Positions 38,404-46,830 of a stretch of DNA of 64,000 bases are shown in pieces; within the stretch, counting starts at the first letter, position 1; each line of letters opens with the position of its first letter. Below the pieces are notes generated by a model. The model worked only from the letters and a program-made list of their open reading frames with translations, was not told where the DNA came from and did not search any database. Origin of the DNA: Ophiodon elongatus (lineage: Eukaryota; Chordata; Actinopteri; Perciformes; Hexagrammidae); the NCBI GenBank assembly GCA_016806645.1, contig JACSYO010000098.1:372001-436000 (forward strand). The letters run 5' to 3'. A program made the translations under genes and the position numbers.

Positions 38404-41400
38404 CGCCTTGCCTACAAAAACAAAAGGCCTGTATTTCATTTCTCTTTTTGCAACGACTGAAGAGAATGAGAGGGACACCTTCCCAACGTCAGGGAGCTGA
38501 AATCCACGGTAGCTCATGAAACAGGTTGTGAAAGAGAAACCGCAGGCCCAGTGCAATGTTCAGTTCCACCGATCAAAGTGTGGAGGAGACACACAAACAC
38601 AACAACCGTGAGGAGCACATGGCGACACACAAACAGGAAGTGGCAGGTTGACATTTAGCTGGTGCACACTGGAACAACTTTACGAGGTAACCGATGACAT
38701 ACATGTTTCCCCCCTGCATGAACCCAGATGCCCAACATGCGATATCCTCTCTGCTGTGCTGTGAGGGAACATGAGAGTGCTACAACACATCTCTAATGGG
38801 TTGCCTGTTCTATGATTCACCCAGATGCTGGTCTGAGGTCAGCGCCAATGTCAGCACTCTCGATCCACTTAGGTAACTGATGGTATTTGTTCTGGGATTT
38901 CAATGTCATGCAAGACGGTTCTAATCGGAGGCCAACGGGAGGAATTTCCACTAAGGTAGGATTCTGAGGAATTTCAGGAAAAACATCGAACCAATATTAC
39001 GAATAAAAATGTAATTGCAATCCTTAAATTGTCTTGATTATGTATTAGAAGGGGTATTTTCCTTAAGCAGCACACAGATACACCAGGCAGCAGACTTGCA
39101 CTGAGACACGTCTTTGGTTCTGTTGTCCCCACTTCCATTTGTCATACTTTAGTCGGAATGCCACGATTCTATTGATTTTAAATTTAAGCCCGTATTTGTG
39201 GTTTATAAGAAGTTGCATCAAGAACAATCACAAACTTACTGTCTCTCTACACAAACAGAATCAGATAAAACAATGCTGTAGTTGAGACATTCCATCTGTA
39301 GTATTATACAAATATAATCATGGCGTTCCGATTGCATTTCTGTGGCTGAGGTTGTGAACACCACAAGCCCTATCTTGATGTCTACAGCCACACATGAAGT
39401 CTTGAGGCAACTAACTGTCATGTTTGCAAAGCGACAGGGTACTTCTGGGCAATGTATTGATATTATATCGATATCATGATATGAGACTAGACATCGTCAT
39501 AAATATCAGATATCGTAATATGGCATACGTGTTGTATATTCCTGGTTGTAAAGGCTGCATTTCTGTAAATTTATGTCGTTTTCTGAACTTGCCAGACTGT
39601 TATAGCTGTTCTATTATTTGCCTTTTTACCCACTGAGTCATTATATCCATATTACTGATGATTATTTATAAAAAATCTCACAGTAAACATTTTGTGAAAG
39701 CGTCAATAGCTAACCCTAAAATATCTTCACAATATTAATATCTAGGTTTTGGTCAAACATATTGGGATGGACTTTTCAACTGTAACCCACCCGCTCCCTA
39801 TAGCCAAATAAACAAAAAGGATCAAGATTGTTTATGTTCTTTTATATGTTTAAAAAAAATGACCATCAGCGGATGTATCCTCATCAAATTGCCTATACAC
39901 CATTAAATATATCAATCAATCAATATAGTATTAGACTCACGAATCCAGTAACAATTAGGCTATAAAACAAACAGTGAAAACATTACAATGAGAAAAGTGA
40001 ATAAACATATTGATCCCTTTAAGACCAGTCCTGGCTGAAGCTGACCTAAATTTGAGACTCTCAACCGGCTCAAGGCAACGCTGTGTGTTTGCTCGGTTTC
40101 CATATTATTGACTCCACTCCTTCTTATTGCCAGTATCTGCTTTGGTCACAAGTCAAACCATAGATGCATCTTGGCACAGTCAAAGAGAGATGGGGAATAT
40201 GTTTCAGTTGATAATAACGAAACCAAAAACCAGCACCCTTGCTCGGTGCTCCACACAACAAACCCCCCCAACTCAACTGGAGCCAAAACCAAACCCTTTG
40301 TGGTCGGGGAGTAGAGCCCCTCTCCACCCCCCCGCGCCCGAATGCATGAGCAGACTACAACACATTATAAGCTCACAAATGGACAACGGGCCAGTGAGGG
40401 TCCGACCTCATGTTCACCTGGAGGTCTGGTGTTGGCAGAGGTTCTTAGAGGGTTCAAACATCAAAACAAGTCAAAACATGTACACCTCACCAGGCAGCGT
40501 CTGTTTCCCACGGCGTTTTTTTATCTAAATGTTAGAACAGGTTCACAGTTTACTCACGGCCGCCCACCATGGGTGTATTCTGGTGGCGGGAGGCTGTGGG
40601 AACAGCAGGCCAGAACATGCTGGAGCCGGAGTTCCATGAGCAACATCCAGAGATTACACAATGTCTACAACCTCCGAGTGTGAAACTGTTATTATGGGGA
40701 GGCCCGATGGCTCCAGGACACCCGACCTGCCTTTGACTCACCCCACAGTGGAACTTTGCAGGAGTGACACCTTTGAAACACACTGCTAATCTACAGAAAA
40801 CAGGATTTTAATTATTGTGAGACGATTCCTACACGAGGTGGTCGAAACAGAGCAGTGGATAGTAAGTAAGACAGTGCTGTGACATCAGGACAAAACATAA
40901 GCAGCCATGCCCACCAGCTCAATAGAACCAGAACAGCTACTGGAATACCACCATTCTATACAGATCCAATACATTATGTCACACAAAACTACGGCAGTAC
41001 TTGCTACAAGTTTTATTAGGTAAAACATATTTTGATTATTTTTTAATTCAATAGCCTACAAAAATTTTTTCATAGTATTTTCGCCTTTCTTGAATCTTTT
41101 CTTGACATGATATCACCAGTTCCCTGCCACTGATACTGGATGAAGAAACACCGGGATGTGCTTGCCAGGTGAATGACACGCCGACACATAGGATTGCGAC
41201 GCCTCATAAACGTGCTCAAATAAACACAAACAACCAACGCGCGTTTGCGAACACGTGATAATACGTGCAATCTTCGGATCTGTCAACGGAGTTTTGCGTG
41301 ACGTTGTCTCACGTACAGAACCAACTTATCTGAATGAAAAAGTAACGTTACACAGAGAGCTTTAAAAATATATATATATATATATATATACATATATCAG

Positions 41401-41617
41401 TTTCTGACGTGGCGCCACAACCCGCCACTGTTACATGTCAGTATTTACGGTTCGGTACTTTCAATGTTTTCCAATAACCCGAAGCCCGATTCCGCTGGCC
41501 GTTCTGTAGCGAACACGGTCCGCATCCGAACAGTTGTTGTTGTGAACGAGTAATAAGCAGGCGTCTCCGTACCTGACTGGCTTTGTGGAACTGTTTCTTC
41601 AGCCCGGCCACAGACAT
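12882..41617 (-). CDS. sh3gl3: Endophilin A3, eleven coding exons
   Basis: Endophilin A proteins bind and bend membrane at endocytic necks through an N-BAR domain, and recruit dynamin and synaptojanin through a C-terminal SH3 domain. The coding order is 41617-41573, 19956-19888, 18199-18127, 17998-17855, 17223-17090, 16731-16573, 16423-16320, 15307-15183, 15064-15038, 14107-14042, 13084-12882. All splice phases agree and the total is 382 codons plus stop if both short linker exons are used (351 without them; human SH3GL3 is 347 as I recall). The start is [15 protein letters not shown]; the BAR region contains [20 protein letters not shown]; the SH3 domain (about 323-382) contains the ALYDF-type motif [15 protein letters not shown] and ends [19 protein letters not shown] and YHRQSCEI match SH3GL3 rather than SH3GL2 or SH3GL1. 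Its neighbour bnc1 supports the same paralog. The fish a/b copy cannot be decided. Confidence 0.95.
13463..13675 (+). mobile_element. 5'-truncated LINE tail with perfect 10-bp target-site duplication
   Basis: This 213-bp insertion lies in sh3gl3 intron 10, opposite to the gene's direction. It is flanked on both sides by AAGTTGAGTT (13453-13462 and 13676-13685). From its first base it encodes an intact frame, [18 protein letters not shown] through AWERL, VAGERE and [12 protein letters not shown], ending in TGA at 13655, followed by a short ATGG tail. This is the C-terminus of a common teleost non-LTR element; the clade is not assigned with certainty. Exact flanks and an intact frame suggest a fairly recent insertion. 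Confidence 0.9.
14042..14107 (-). CDS. sh3gl3: sh3gl3 exon 10, 66-nt linker exon (possibly alternative)
   Basis: It has a good acceptor (a pyrimidine-rich run ending CACCCAG) and a consensus donor (GTGAGT). The exon starts and ends in the same phase as exon 9 and its length is a multiple of three, so it can be included or skipped without breaking the frame. It encodes [19 protein letters not shown] plus IH, in the flexible linker between the BAR and SH3 domains. Human SH3GL3 has a shorter linker, so use of this exon is uncertain. Confidence 0.6.
15038..15064 (-). CDS. sh3gl3: sh3gl3 exon 9, 27-nt microexon in the linker
   Basis: The acceptor CTTCCAG is followed by 27 nt encoding IQINPTVN with split codons at both ends, then a GTAAAA donor. 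Phases match exon 8 before it and either exon 10 or exon 11 after it. NPTVN resembles SPTINGN in exon 10, so the two may be related linker cassettes or alternatives. Very short exons are often neuron-specific in other genes; that is inference here. Confidence 0.6.
15183..15307 (-). CDS. sh3gl3: sh3gl3 exon 8, linker
   Basis: It encodes [20 protein letters not shown] followed by a serine-rich stretch ending SLKST. The first part matches the human SH3GL3 sequence after the BAR domain (ISAASSVPRREYKPRP, from memory). Basic and serine-rich, it is likely disordered and phosphorylatable. Acceptor ACCCCAG, donor GTACAG. Confidence 0.92.
15492..15634. repeat. TA-rich microsatellite in sh3gl3 intron 7
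   Basis: Long TA runs are broken by A-blocks (near 15511-15525, 15558-15566 and 15581-15588). The tract is nearly self-complementary and could extrude as a hairpin. It lies 184 bp beyond exon 8 inside the intron. The open frames across it are low-complexity artefacts. Confidence 0.9.
16320..16423 (-). CDS. sh3gl3: sh3gl3 exon 7, end of BAR domain
   Basis: It encodes [20 protein letters not shown] and [14 protein letters not shown], the last BAR helix. The acceptor CCAATAG is separated from a long TG repeat by only eight bases. Donor GTGAGG. Confidence 0.96.
16432..16521. repeat. (CA)45 microsatellite filling sh3gl3 intron 6
   Basis: An uninterrupted 90-bp CA run lies in a 149-nt intron (16424-16572). 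In the transcript it reads as UG repeats and ends eight bases before exon 7. It takes the place where a pyrimidine tract normally sits. Confidence 0.97.
16573..16731 (-). CDS. sh3gl3: sh3gl3 exon 6, BAR domain
   Basis: It encodes 53 residues in phase 0: [53 protein letters not shown]. The basic KKKR cluster lies on the membrane-binding BAR surface. Acceptor CTTGCAG, donor GTAAGA. Confidence 0.97.
17090..17223 (-). CDS. sh3gl3: sh3gl3 exon 5, BAR domain
   Basis: It encodes the BAR segment [20 protein letters not shown] and [20 protein letters not shown] to KEIT, matching the family's MKLMAEVKDSLD...FIDPLQ block. Acceptor CCTGTAG, donor GTACAG. Confidence 0.96.
17590..17665 (-). repeat. Copy of a common teleost dispersed repeat (reverse)
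   Basis: Read on the minus strand this gives a TTTTATTTGTATAGCCCAA start, then CAAATTTGCCTC and TTTTACAATCTGTACA, the same order of blocks seen at 46093-46260. It lies in sh3gl3 intron 4. The family is familiar from fish genomes, but I cannot name it with certainty. Confidence 0.7.
17855..17998 (-). CDS. sh3gl3: sh3gl3 exon 4, BAR domain
   Basis: It encodes [20 protein letters not shown] then [20 protein letters not shown] and LGEDSVF, the most conserved stretch of endophilins. Split codons at both ends agree with exons 3 and 5. The donor GTACCA is weaker than the others. Confidence 0.97.
18127..18199 (-). CDS. sh3gl3: sh3gl3 exon 3, BAR domain
   Basis: It encodes [20 protein letters not shown] then QPNP, matching the family's first long BAR helix (TEYLQPNP). 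Acceptor CTTTTAG, donor GTAAAA. The intron to exon 4 is only 128 bp. Confidence 0.96.
18840..19830. mobile_element. TIR DNA transposon (non-autonomous), 3-bp TSD
   Basis: The left end GGGCGCGTCCCAAGTCTC and right end GAGACTTGGGATGTACCC are inverted repeats that continue through CTTAATTG. TCT flanks both ends (18837-18839 and 19831-19833). The 991-bp body has no transposase frame, so it would need an enzyme from elsewhere. A 3-bp duplication fits PIF/Harbinger or CACTA-type families; I cannot decide which. It occupies more than half of sh3gl3 intron 2, ending 57 bp from exon 2. Confidence 0.85.
19888..19956 (-). CDS. sh3gl3: sh3gl3 exon 2, N-BAR
   Basis: It encodes [20 protein letters not shown] followed by MER, all in phase 0. 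This is the segment after the amphipathic helix H0, including the insert-helix region of the N-BAR. The donor GTGAGT is consensus. Confidence 0.96.
20220..20650. repeat. Dispersed teleost repeat, copy 1
   Basis: It contains blocks such as TATAGAAGTCTATGAGAAAA, GTAAACATGAGT, CAATACAGCATGATGTTCAT and GCATGCTTTAGGGCG. The same blocks in the same order occur in reverse at 60640-60850, so it is an interspersed repeat. It carries no reading frame. Its ends are only approximate. Confidence 0.8.
24406..24706 (+). mobile_element. tRNA-like SINE, teleost type
   Basis: It starts with a tRNA-like head: an A-box-like TGGATCAGTGG, then a B-box-like GGTTCCATTCC. This is followed by the familiar teleost body TGTCCTTGGGCAAGACACTT and the tail AAAGCGCTTTGAGTGGTCGG, ending near CCATTTACCATTTATG. 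The promoter boxes have drifted, so this copy is probably silent. No clear target duplication was found. Confidence 0.75.
25520..26560. repeat. 30-bp minisatellite, about 12 copies, split by a hAT insertion
   Basis: Units of about 30 bp read CTGTAGAAGATCACAG then TAACCAACTATGTA, with CTGTAG/CTCTAG and TAACC/GAGAC variants. About twelve lie at 26193-26560. A partial unit lies left of the hAT element at 25520-25543. Unit variants are grouped (GAGAC copies early, CTCTAG copies late), as expected from local duplication. Confidence 0.93.
25544..26192. mobile_element. Non-autonomous hAT (Charlie-like) element with perfect 8-bp TSD
   Basis: The left end CAGTGGTTCTCAACTGG and right end ACTGAGAATCACTG form hAT terminal inverted repeats. 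CTGTAGAA flanks both sides (25536-25543 and 26193-26200), the 8-bp duplication diagnostic of hAT. At 649 bp it cannot encode a transposase. A short plus frame starting [18 protein letters not shown] might be a remnant of the parent's N-terminus (weak). Confidence 0.92.
32041..32070. repeat. (GT)15 microsatellite
   Basis: A clean 30-bp GT run in sh3gl3 intron 1. Confidence 0.95.
36370..37385 (+). mobile_element. Decayed LINE reverse-transcriptase fragment
   Basis: Readable pieces in shifting frames are a CFVDLEKA block (motif A region), [25 protein letters not shown] where the catalytic YADD-type box has become FADN, then [20 protein letters not shown] and [14 protein letters not shown], and a tail region matching the C-terminus of the 13463-13675 insertion. 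Frameshifts and a G-rich expansion near 36598-36625 show it is dead. Same orientation and probably same family as the 13.5 kb copy; the clade is uncertain. Confidence 0.85.
37961..38115. repeat. Compound CT/TA microsatellite
   Basis: A run of TCTCTC is followed by long TA runs with CACATG and CACGTG interruptions. It can form hairpins and is likely length-variable. Open frames across it are artefacts. Confidence 0.93.
38312..38401. repeat. (AC)45 microsatellite
   Basis: An uninterrupted AC run of about 90 bp in sh3gl3 intron 1. Confidence 0.97.
39452..39770. repeat. AT-rich dispersed teleost repeat
   Basis: It begins with ATCGATATCATGATATGAGA and includes GATATCGTAATATGGCATAC and TCTATTATTTGCCT blocks that I associate with a widespread fish repeat whose ends carry repeated ATATCG motifs. 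The copy is diverged. Family assignment is from memory. Confidence 0.5.
41573..41617 (-). CDS. sh3gl3: sh3gl3 exon 1, amphipathic helix H0
   Basis: It encodes [15 protein letters not shown], the amphipathic helix that inserts in the membrane and starts curvature. ATG at 41617-41615; donor GTACGG at 41572. The intact family N-terminus fixes the start codon. Confidence 0.97.
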
Positions 41618-41770
41618 CTTCGACCACCGCGTGCGGCTTCACGTCTGAGGGGGGGGTAGTGGGAGGGGGGACGTCTCGTGAAACACTCAGTGAACGTGGG
41701 GAAACGTACGTCGAAGAAATAGCCGGGCGAGTCCACAGCGCTGCACTCATCAGTCACTGGCGTTCAAGAT
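41618..41770 (-). promoter_or_regulatory. sh3gl3: Probable sh3gl3 5' UTR and promoter region
   Basis: The bases upstream of the start codon are relatively rich in CpG (CGACCACCGCGTGCGG, CGTACGTCG, CGCTGCAC), unlike the AT-rich surroundings, as expected for a CpG-type promoter. No TATA box was placed. The transcription start is not determined. Confidence 0.4.
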
Positions 41771-43282
41771 TGCAGCAGGCGAGACCTGGGGTGAGTAAAG
41801 CTTGAACAGCGCAGACGGACTCAACCGGAAAAGGATGTGTTGTCTTCAGAATAAAAGTGTCAGCCTGAACACTGAACATTGGGCGTTTTTTTTTTTATTT
41901 CTTTACTTTATTGCATCTCAGACAGAAGCAAACAGTGTGAATAGTATCCGTTTGAAGTTTCACAGTTTTAGTTGTGAGGGACACTTGATAAAAGGTCAAT
42001 TAATTAAAGGCCTTTAGCCGAATATGTGTATTACACATGAACATGTAACATATCTACTTAGTTCTCTCATGTATATTGCTTTGATTCTGAATCGTGATCA
42101 CAATTAAACTCAGTCTTTCCATTTATCAAGTATCATTTTATTCTTTATCACCCTGCAGAACGCGGAATCATGTCACTACAATTTCCACAAGGCTGTGTCG
42201 TGACAAGTTGGTCGGATACGGTTTTATTTTGAAAGTACAAACCCGAAATGGAGTTTCGATGATCTCGCTTGACTTGCTGAGTGGCGGAGGAGGAGAGGGT
42301 TTCCTGAATCGCAGAGATGTCGCCACATCTCAAACCCCATTGGCTGACAGCGGCTCGTGCGGAGGAAACCACGGCGGGGGGGGGAAATGATGACTTCAAA
42401 TTTGTCGGAAGTTTCATGGCAAGAAATGACACGATTGAGCGACCTCAAATACAAATACTGTAATAGGCTAACTGTAGTCTATTTTTCAGGGGAGTAGGAG
42501 ACATCTTGTGTCCATGACATTTTTAAAATGGGATTTATTTTTCATATTTGGATTTTTCAGTGAGGGTGAAGCTGGTTGTAACTAGCTGTAATATGACGGA
42601 TAACTACAGGTGTTAGATAAATGTAGGGGAGAAACACAAATGTTTCCATCTAAAATGTCATGAAGTCCCATGAATTAGTCATTAAATTTTAATATTAAAG
42701 CAGTAGGTGGAGCTCTGGGACACTTGGTCATCACAATCAATACAATCCTGTGTTAAATAATATTTAACGTCAGGGTCAAATACCGCCGATGTGAGTTGCT
42801 AATAAAAATCTGATTAAAAAATATATTAATTTTTCTAGCAAATTCCAGAGAATATATGTCGATTTAACATAATCAAGAACCACTGTGACAATTGTCAATG
42901 CCCATTTGCAAACTTCAACTAAGCACAACAGCTCAGCATTTATGTTTTTCTGAATACAATTTTATTAGGTTTGTAAACAATTACATTACCAGTAGAATTC
43001 CCATCTCCCTTTCCCTCCCTCCCTCCCTCTGACACATGCATAACAGCACTCCACACACCCCACACAATCATTGGCTCGACATCGATAATAATATTGATAA
43101 TCATTGATGTTTCTGCATTAGGGGCCTGTGGGCCCCACCAGAGGGCGCTGTTGTACAGAAGATGTTATATGCTTTTCTCTATTTCAGACACAATAATGGC
43201 AAACTCCACTTTGTCTAAGTCATTACATTTTTTCATCATATTCTGAATGAAATATATAGGTGAGGAACACAAAATAAACACA

Positions 43283-44309
43283 GGCTGGATTCGAATAGTT
43301 AAAAAAATTACCTCCTAACGTATATTCCTAACCACTTTCCCTTGACCTCTGTGGAAAATGTCACGGGGTCAAGGAAAGATGGTTAGGAGAATTCATGAGG
43401 AGTTAGGAAAAGACAACCGTGTTTAGGGAATCCGACTCCACTTTTACTAAGTTACGTAGTTATGATGCGACGGCAGGCGGATGTTAGTGACGTCAGTCTG
43501 CAGCGGCGAAACTACAATGTTCAGAAGATGGACTACAAAGAAGCGCATCTTAGATTTCTTTGTCCATGTTGTTACAGTGTTGTGTCATAATGACATAAAC
43601 AACCCGGTTCATAGTATTACTTTATTAACAAGGTTGCGATATAAGTGAAAGAAGGAATATAAAAGTGAAACCAAGGGTTTGTCACAAAGAGTACAAAGCT
43701 ACTAAACTCTCATTGTTCAGTTTCAAACATGCTGAATTAAATACGTTATCCACTAACAATGTCTCATATCCCTCTTTGTTGTTATGGTTTATATGCAGAT
43801 TATAATCTGATCATAAGAATGTGCAGACAATAGTTTATGAAGCTCCGTATGACCTAGAAGTGTTGACTTGATAGTGTTTTAAAATTGTAATGTTAATTGA
43901 AAAGATGATTATTAAAAACATGACTCAGACTGCAGAGCTCGTCCAGTTTAACCTTTTATCAAAGCTTCTGTAACTGAAGTGAAATAAAAGAATGAGGGCT
44001 GAGGCTGCAGTAAACACCAGAGAGAGCAGATCAATACGTCACTTTGATCACTTTACAGCACCGAATGGTGCGTCACTTTAAATGTTGCCGCCGCAAGGAA
44101 TTATGGGTCAGAATTATCTCCTTTCCTTTCGTAAAGGAAGGTCCAGTGGTTCCTATGCTAAAGGAGATAAGTAAGGAAGCATTAAAGCTCCTTTCCTTTT
44201 CATTTAGAGAATTCGAACAGCTCTTATCATGGCGGCCACTTAAATACTTCCGGGTCATTTCACTCAGTTAGGAACCTTCCTAAGCAAAAAGGACTATTCG
44301 AACACAGCC
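43283..44309. mobile_element. TIR DNA transposon (non-autonomous), 3-bp TSD
   Basis: The left end GGCTGGATTCGAATAGTT and right end ACTATTCGAACACAGCC are inverted repeats with two mismatches in the first 16 bp. ACA lies on both flanks (43280-43282 and 44310-44312). The body is 1027 bp with no long frame. The subterminal regions carry repeated CCTAAC, AGTTAGGA and AAGGAAAG words, possible transposase-binding sites. The 3-bp duplication is like that of the element at 18840, although the ends differ. Confidence 0.82.
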
Positions 44310-45714
44310 ACAGGTGCTGCACAGAATAAAGGAGGGAAGACCACAAAGACAGGAAATCAAACAAACACGGGGCACAAGAGGCAGGGAACTTCAAAATAAA
44401 ACAGGAAACCAATTCAACCAAAACCAAGCTCATGACACCAGGTCCCTGATGTGAAAGAACCCTAAGGAAAATGTCCCTTTCCTGCTGGCAGGCGGGAAAT
44501 AGAGTGACAGGAAAGTGAACAGAGTTCATCAATGGTGGCTGTTTTCAGTATTTGCTTGACAATGAAGAGCAAAGGAAACGGGTCAGGTGAGCCATGAAGT
44601 ATGATCTGGAACTCATTTCTATTCGATTATACAGACACCACATGAAGCATAAACACCCTATAGATTGTTGATCAGTGACATTTTTGTAAAATTGTATTGG
44701 GCTACCTATGAGTGGCATGTTGAGTCAAGAAAGAACCTATTCAGTGAAGGAATCGGTCAGCCTATCACTACTGTCTCTGAGCAGAAGGACATGGGTGAAC
44801 TGTGCCTTAACAGGTGGGCTGACATTGCAGTGTGATGTTGGGGTGTGGGTGATGACGTTGCCCAGGAAAAACAAGTTTTGCTTTGCTGTCTATTCTCATA
44901 AATGGAATTCCTTTATCGTTTAGCATTTTTTTGAAGGCCCGGTTGAATGGCCCAGTCAAAGGTTTTGGATGCAGTCGGGCCGCCAGAGGACCTGTCTGGA
45001 GCATGGTGACACTGCAACCAGCTGTCAGGGCCTGATCCCTACCGGCTGCTTGATCCATTGTGTTCATGCTCGTGTGCGCCTACCCAGTATGGCTCGTGGG
45101 AAGACCTGCCCCTACTCTACCTCTGATTGGCTACTGGATGCTTATATTAGCATAGCTATGATGCTAATGGCGACAGCCATGGTAGCTCACGTTTTTGTTC
45201 CCAATGTCCCAAGATAGGCTCCCCGGTCAGAACAATGGTTTGTCTGTTGTTTTTTTGTACAATTTCGTATGCTATTTTATACCTTAATTCACTTCTGATA
45301 TTTGTTAAGGCGAAAAATCTGTGAAAAAAACTGTGTCGATTTCGAATATTTTCAGACATACTGTATAAACATTGATGTACCCAAAATGTACCCCAATGTT
45401 TTCAGAGCAAAGACAGCTCAACACAATTGTGTTACAGGAAGCTAGCGCCTGCGGGGCTCGCTAACTAGCCAGCCGATGAGTCACTCCGCTGTGAGCTGGC
45501 TGGAGCTCTCTCAAGAGACGCTCCACAAGACTGTGAGAAGACCGTGAGAAGACCCCACCGACCGAGTTCACAGTGGGGCTGGAGGCTGGCTGGAGGCTGT
45601 GGGAGAGAGCCAGGCAGCTCGGAGTCAAGCACTCAACGCTATCATCTGTCCTCCAGTGTCCACGCACCCCTGAAAGTGCAGGGAGTTTATTTTAGACTCA
45701 TCTACCAGACACAG

Positions 45715-45716
<2 letters not shown>

Positions 45717-45793
<77 letters not shown>
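45717..45793. repeat. (TTA)n followed by (TAA)n microsatellite
   Basis: About nine TTA units switch directly to about sixteen TAA units near 45746. The two halves are reverse complements, so each strand can fold on itself. Confidence 0.95.
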
Positions 45794-45795
<2 letters not shown>

Positions 45796-46092
45796 AACAA
45801 ATGTATTATTATCATGGTAGCCTCATATGAATACGAAATTATGGGAATATGTAAAATAATATGTATTGTTATTGCTATTATTATTATTCTTATTATTATT
45901 ATTACCAGCTCTTCTGAAATTTAAAATACAGGACTGTTAAAAACAGTAATTGAAGTATATGAGTCGTGGAGGCAATATTGGTTAGTTACTGCTATTCCCA
46001 TTGCGTGCATGTGAGACTTCTTGGTGTTTTTGGCTGGGGAAGCAGCCTCCTAGACAGTGGAAAAAATTAAAAAAAATGTATTCAATTAAATT

Positions 46093-46260
46093 AAACTACA
46101 TTTATTTGTATAGCCCAAAATCACAAATTTGCCTCAGAGGGCTTTACAATCTGTACACGTACGACATCATCTGTCCGGGGATCCTCACATCGGTTCAGGA
46201 AAAACTCCTTTAATGGGGAGGGAAAAAGAAGAAAGAAGAAACCTTAGGGAGAGCAACAGT
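46093..46260 (+). repeat. Common teleost dispersed repeat (forward copy)
   Basis: Blocks TTTATTTGTATAGCCCAAAA, TCACAAATTTGCCTCAGAGG, CTTTACAATCTGTACA and GGAAAAACTCCTT occur in the order known from many fish genomes. A reverse partial copy is at 17590-17665. Confidence 0.8.
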
Positions 46261-46761
46261 TATGACTCTGCTTGCTCCTTGTGGTAGAAGTACAGCATTT
46301 CATCACAACTCATCCAAAACAGGATTTAGATGGCTCAAAATACGCCTAGTAGTAATCATAATAAGAGTTGTTTTCAAATGACCTCCCCTGTACATATATG
46401 GACCCAATCTTTATTTTCTTACAATGGAAAGAATTTTTTTTCAATTTAACTCAATTACAAAATTGTAAAGAATGCAGTTTCAGATGTATCAAAGACAGAA
46501 CTAATCATAGACAGAGAGCTTTATTCATATTTATCCTTTTAAAGACCATTTTAATATGTATGTAGTTCTTTGGAACAGTGTTTTAAAATTCTTGAAGCAA
46601 AATCACGTTGTGGTATTTCAGTGGCGTTCTATTTCTCCTCTGGTTGCCAAGCAACTGCTCATGGCCTGACCGCTTTTTAAAATCACAACTTTTACACATT
46701 TTGTTTATTGTATGGATTTAACAAACCCTTTGGGCAGAACCAGGCTAACCGCTTCCCCCTT

Positions 46762-46830
46762 TTTACATTACATTACATTTCATTTAGCAGACGCTTTTAT
46801 TCAAAGCGACTTACAGTAAGTGCATTCAAC
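46762..46830 (+). repeat. Teleost repeat with GACGCTTTTAT...AAAGCGACTTACA core
   Basis: ACATTACATTACATTTCATT followed by TAGCAGACGCTTTTATTCAA and AGCGACTTACAGTAAGTGC is a motif seen in thousands of places in fish genomes. The element class is not assigned. Confidence 0.7.

Larger units (their letters stand above)
19957..41572 (-). other. sh3gl3: sh3gl3 intron 1 (21.6 kb)
   Basis: This holds no coding exon I can support. It contains a dispersed repeat (20220-20650), a SINE-like element (24406-24706), a hAT insertion in a minisatellite (25544-26560), a GT run (32041-32070), a decayed LINE (36370-37385), CT/TA and CA microsatellites (37961-38401), and an AT-rich dispersed repeat (39452-39770). 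A possible LINE 3' tail ending GAAAGGTGC then AAATAAATCTGCCTTGCC lies near 23180-23216. Stretches such as 26600-32000 and 32100-36300 show nothing recognisable and could hide enhancers. Confidence 0.8.

Noticed and set aside
40127..40683. Overlapping frames of 113-133 codons in sh3gl3 intron 1
   Set aside because: No domain, no conserved-looking splice borders, and overlapping frames on both strands; most likely chance.
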